A stretch of 12,441 bases of DNA. It comes from Porogramme epimiltina (lineage: Eukaryota; Basidiomycota; Agaricomycetes; Polyporales; Polyporaceae). Positions 8,818 to 12,441 of the stretch are shown here, piece after piece; the first letter of the stretch is position 1, and every line of letters begins with the position of its first letter. Location of the stretch: contig FTLJ01001109.1 of the NCBI GenBank assembly GCA_900155495.1, positions 1 through 12,441 on the forward strand, read 5' to 3'. The translations under genes were made by a program, and so were the position numbers. Below the pieces are notes generated by a model. That model was given only the letters and a program-made list of their open reading frames with translations, was not told the DNA's origin and did no database searches.

Positions 8818-10620
8818 TAGAAAAACGCCGAATGACTAGTACGATAGCGCGATGCTGCAAGAGGAACATAGTACGCTGTGCAGCCTTGGTCGTTCCAGAT
8901 TTCTTCGGCGTCACAACGGGGCTCTACGGGACAATGGTCGGTAAGAAGCGCCCGGCGTACGACGCACTCTTCATTGAGAAGATATATTTCGTGACTACAG
9001 ACAACGTGAACGAGGATTTATTCCCCCTCACTTCCACTATTATGTTATAAAGACTGAGACGAGATCATCTTGCGCTACGTACGCGCATCGATTCACACTC
9101 AACGCCCAGTAAGTTGATCTAAAGATAGACTTAATTCCGGAATATTATCATAAATGACAAGCGAAGGGTAGCCTTACCTGTTCTCATCGTTGCATCTTCG
9201 GTTCGTTGTTGTTAGGTCGCGACGCGTGGAAGTGAGTCTGGCGTAGCGCCCCGCGGTGACTGCTATCGGCTGCGTTTTCGTCGGTGACACGTGGATGTGT
9301 CTATAGGCGGCGGGGTATGAGACGCGGGAACTAAAAGGAGAGCCAAGGACAGGGGTGTCGAGCTCTCGTTACTCATAGGTGGAGGGACAAACGAGATCTG
9401 CATTCGCCGCCTATTCGTTTCGTGTTTGGGTAGTGCCGTTGAACTATCGCGACGTAAAGCCAAGGTACGTGTTGACTCCATCACTTGTGTCAGAATGCGG
9501 TTCAGTACGGTGAATAAGGGAGCCATGTATCAGGGGGAACGCACCTCGCTATGAGCCCGTGGTAGAGCAGTACCACGTTGTATAAGCATCCATGCGCGAG
9601 TCCAAAACGAACACAAATAGCGATGATGGATGCTGAGCGGACTGACGGGATGAACGAGGAATGGATGGATTGAGTTTATGACCCCAATATGGAAGAACGA
9701 GCTTGGTCGAACTTACTATCAGCCTAGGCTTGCATAACGCATGGACGGGGCAACAAGACGCAAATGTGTGCGGGAGGGTTGCTGATCCGATCTATGAGAG
9801 ACAGAACGTAGTAGTGGTGGGGAGGTACGGCGACCGGCGGTTCAGGCGACGATGCGAGCTACAAATGCAAATCGGTCGGCTTTTGATCGATCTCCCGTGT
9901 CGCAAAGGATGGAGGGCACTCACCTCTGGCTCACGGATTCAATGCCCCGCAGCAATTCCAGGCCATGGCTCTGAGGAAGCCCGCAAGTACGACACTCCGT
10001 AGAGGTGGGGGTAACGAGTGCCGGTTAAGGCCGTTCGACTGTGCTGAGACGCGCATGTCGTCGCTACCGAGGTCGCCATATCTCTTGGATATCTTGAGCT
10101 CAGGACGTAGGTATAGAGAGGGAATGTTCGGCGTTTTACGCCCTGCGCGAAGGAGGAGCTCTTGTAGGAGACACCTGGAGGAGAGTGGGGCGGCCGCGGC
10201 GAGGCTCTTCCTGGGCTAAAGACCCGGGTTGAGCGAGAGGAGTTTGGGAAGAGACACAGAGCTAGACAAGCTCGGAATGCGTTCACATGCTGTGGAAGAG
10301 ATAGCGGCGTAGAAGGAGGAATAGCCGCGGGCAGGCGGGGCTCAGAACAAAGTGAAGGGGACGGCGATCTGCCACGAGGGCCCGCTGGGTCTATTTGGCT
10401 GTATTTGTCCCCAGCCACCTGCTGCGCGCCTACTAATCGACGTAGACAACAAAATATATTTCATCATTGAGCGTCGCTTCCTGTGCGACATGCCACATAT
10501 CCCGCGCATATGTCTACAATGGGCTCTAGCTAGGGGCCTTTGCGCTTAGGACTTAACTCAAATTGGCGAACACGAGACATTTCAGCGCGTGAACAGGTGG
10601 ATTGCAGTCTCAGTGCGCGT
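8818..10620. other. Region without a supportable gene
   Basis: Open frames are short and conflict with each other. On the minus strand, 10220-10130 is pyrimidine-rich and precedes an ATG at 10079, and donor-like sites occur at 9929 (GTGAGT), 9713 (GTAAGT) and 9177 (GTAAGG, with a TTTAG acceptor ending at 9119). I could not chain them into a protein with any recognisable motif. ATTCCGGAAT (9134-9143) is a 10-base palindrome that matches the nTTCnnGAAn unit of heat-shock elements, but one unit is weak evidence. A short GGAT-type repeat lies near 9650-9675. Confidence 0.4.
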
Positions 10621-10995
10621 TGCTAGTACCATCATACGCGTCTCAACTTCACTCGGCGGTGCTTGTACTGAGCCTGAGGGTTGCAGAACACCAAGAACGC
10701 CCATTCGTTTACTACGCCGTCTTCGCGGTCCGGGAAGACGCCGATTTGGATGAGCAGCTGTGCTTGACCATGTTCACGGCCTTGGAAGAGTTCTCGTGTG
10801 CCCGTCGCCCGTCGTCCACCGGTGTAGGACACTAGCACGCACATGCACGCCGTGTGGCGGATAAGACATGCCTTTTTGCGAGGTTGTCCACGGATACAGT
10901 TTGCATCCTGCTGGCGTTTGGCCCAATACGCATCGAAGCCCGGGAGTGTCGACGCGCGAGATGGACTCGTGACGATGATGAGCCGGGGGGGATCT

Positions 10996-12247
10996 CTAAG
11001 CTTGCCGTCAGTCAAAATGCCCAGGAGTGGACATGGAGTACTTACGCGCTGGACCATTATCATAACGCCTGAGTAATGCCCGAGGGGTACAAAGGGTTCG
11101 AGGACATACCACTTGCCGCTCACGCTTCCGCCCATGACTGAAACTGCAATGCATCTATCTTCGTCGGAGTGAAAGTAGTGGACGCTGTTGGCGGTGATAG
11201 GCTCCTCCGTTTTTCTAGAAGCAATTAGCGACAATCGCGATCCCTTTCAAGAATTTAGATGTCATTATACAGGCAGGATCCACAGTGTGATGGAAGAACT
11301 TACCGCGCTCGTCATCCAGAACAGTCCTGCCTACGAGCATCGTCAATATCATGAAGTCTAGAGGGCTAGAGAACATACGCACCTTCAGGATGACATCTCG
11401 TCTGGGAAGAGGGTGTTTAACAGTAGTCGTCGGACATATAGCTCAACACCTTTCCTACGCACATCGACAAGCTTTTCGAGAAGACCACTTGCCTCGCGTC
11501 GAGGGCGGCGGCGGCTTACTCTGGCCCTAACAATGCTTTAGTAAATATGGGCATACTCATCGAGGTTACGGCGACTCACCTCCGGCCCTAGCAAGACAAG
11601 AAGACAGCACCCGACCCCGCGTCCTTGAATGACGTGACGATGAGGCCCTGCTCCTAGAGAAGTAGATGCTCCGTCCAAGGCCCATCGACACCCTAACCGG
11701 ATTTAACATCCCAGGTTGCTGCTGGTTGCTCGCCCTTAGGCTTCTCCGCGGCCGCGTTTGCTTGTTTGAGCACACTGCGATCATAGCTGGCGGCAAAAAC
11801 CTTCCCAGTCTGAGGACTACATGTGACGAAAAGGTGCTTATGCCGAAGAAGACGCACGCACATACCTTCCAGAGGACATCCTCCCCATGCCACGCCATGC
11901 ATACAACGCCGTCAAGGAACACTAAACACGGCGACGTGGCTTCAATTAGAACGGAGGAGTTTATGAGTCCAAGACGCGTTACTCACATACAATCGCGCCG
12001 AGCACGGTTGTCAGGACCACGCCGTGCGCCCCGCCCGTTCCCCAGCCTTTACATCCGCCGAATTCGAAAATCGGGTCGAAGGGCCTCTGGGTAAGATAGG
12101 AGTTCAAAACTAGAAATGAGCGCACGCTACTTCTTGCGGCTGGCGACGTCTTCCGGTGCACTTCGGTGCTGTGGCACGGGGTACTACGAGCATGGACCAT
12201 TCGCAAAGAGGAGCTTCTGATAGGGATGTCGAATAGGGTGCGCAGTC
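10996..12247 (-). other. Candidate spliced gene, product not recognised, frame not closed
   Basis: The minus strand shows a run of intron-like units: 11986-11922 (GTGAGT, CTAAT branch, TTTAG), 11865-11810 (GTATGT to CTCAG), 11580-11527 (GTGAGT, TACTAAA, GTTAG), 11382-11331 (GTGCGT to GTAG), 11303-11215 (GTAAGT, CTAAT, TTCTAG) and 11045-10996 (GTAAGT to CTTAG). Lengths are 50-89 bases, as expected in this group. Removing the first two joins open segments in frame and builds a hydrophobic stretch (VVLTTVLGAIVLFLDGVV) that could be a membrane helix. The segment 11214-11046 is open and reads well (for example HYFHSDEDRCIAVSVMGG). However, stops remain between 11693 and 11383, and phases disagree across the 11303-11215 intron. 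A CT-rich leader and an ATG at 12247 suggest a 5' end. It could be a real gene with a wrongly guessed structure, a decayed gene, or partly chance. I recognise no domain. Confidence 0.3.
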
Positions 12248-12441
12248 GACATTCGACGCGGGTGATGATAGGGAGTGAGAAAGCGAAGCAAGGGCATGTA
12301 GCGCTGTGTGCGGGCGAGGGTGTTAGGGTGCTGCGATGGACGAAGAGGCCGGATGGGAGGTAGAGGGTGCTGGGTGCTGGCGCCCTGTTACACATTGTGA
12401 GAACATCCCGCCCGCTGGGGGAGACAGTCTCGGAGATTCTC

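Noticed and set aside
9939..10418. 159-codon minus-strand frame
   Set aside because: The first two thirds are a translated pyrimidine-rich tract; there is no recognisable domain, and splice-like sites inside it conflict with the frame.
10632..11234. 200-codon minus-strand frame taken as one unspliced gene
   Set aside because: It reads through a well-formed 50-base intron (11045-10996) and begins inside another (11303-11215), so only the part at 11214-11046 seems worth keeping.

Overview
The window looks like nuclear DNA from a filamentous fungus, most likely a basidiomycete of the polypore type. This rests mainly on one minus-strand gene, a HET-domain (heterokaryon incompatibility) protein. 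Its opening residues, motif spellings and short in-frame introns of about 75 bases are of the kind seen in the large HET families of wood-decay basidiomycetes. I see no bacterial operon structure, ribosome binding sites, CRISPR array, rRNA or convincing tRNA.

Layout, left to right. 1-1108: no supportable gene. 1109-1960 (minus): an apparently single-exon gene with a divergent cyclin-box-like fold; its 5' end is uncertain, and upstream lie a TATA-like site and a textbook 50-base intron. About 2240-6037: nearly 4 kb without a recognisable gene, holding a 13-bp hairpin, a short TGACTCCACC repeat cluster, C-rich tracts and two undetermined bases. 6038-8403 (minus): the HET gene, which I rebuild as three exons (8403-7147, 7071-6879, 6804-6038) coding for about 738 residues. 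8818-10600: no supportable gene. About 10996-12250 (minus): a cluster of well-formed splice sites with short open segments, probably an unrecognised or decaying spliced gene whose reading frame I cannot close.

The two recognisable genes and the candidate locus are all on the minus strand, but nothing shows that they act together. HET proteins act in non-self recognition and regulated cell death; cyclin-like proteins bind kinases. The most notable single feature is a coiled-coil-bearing insertion inside the HET domain, between its first and second conserved motifs. A secondary pattern is a GAGACTGTC core that recurs in three places, twice within strongly palindromic sequence.
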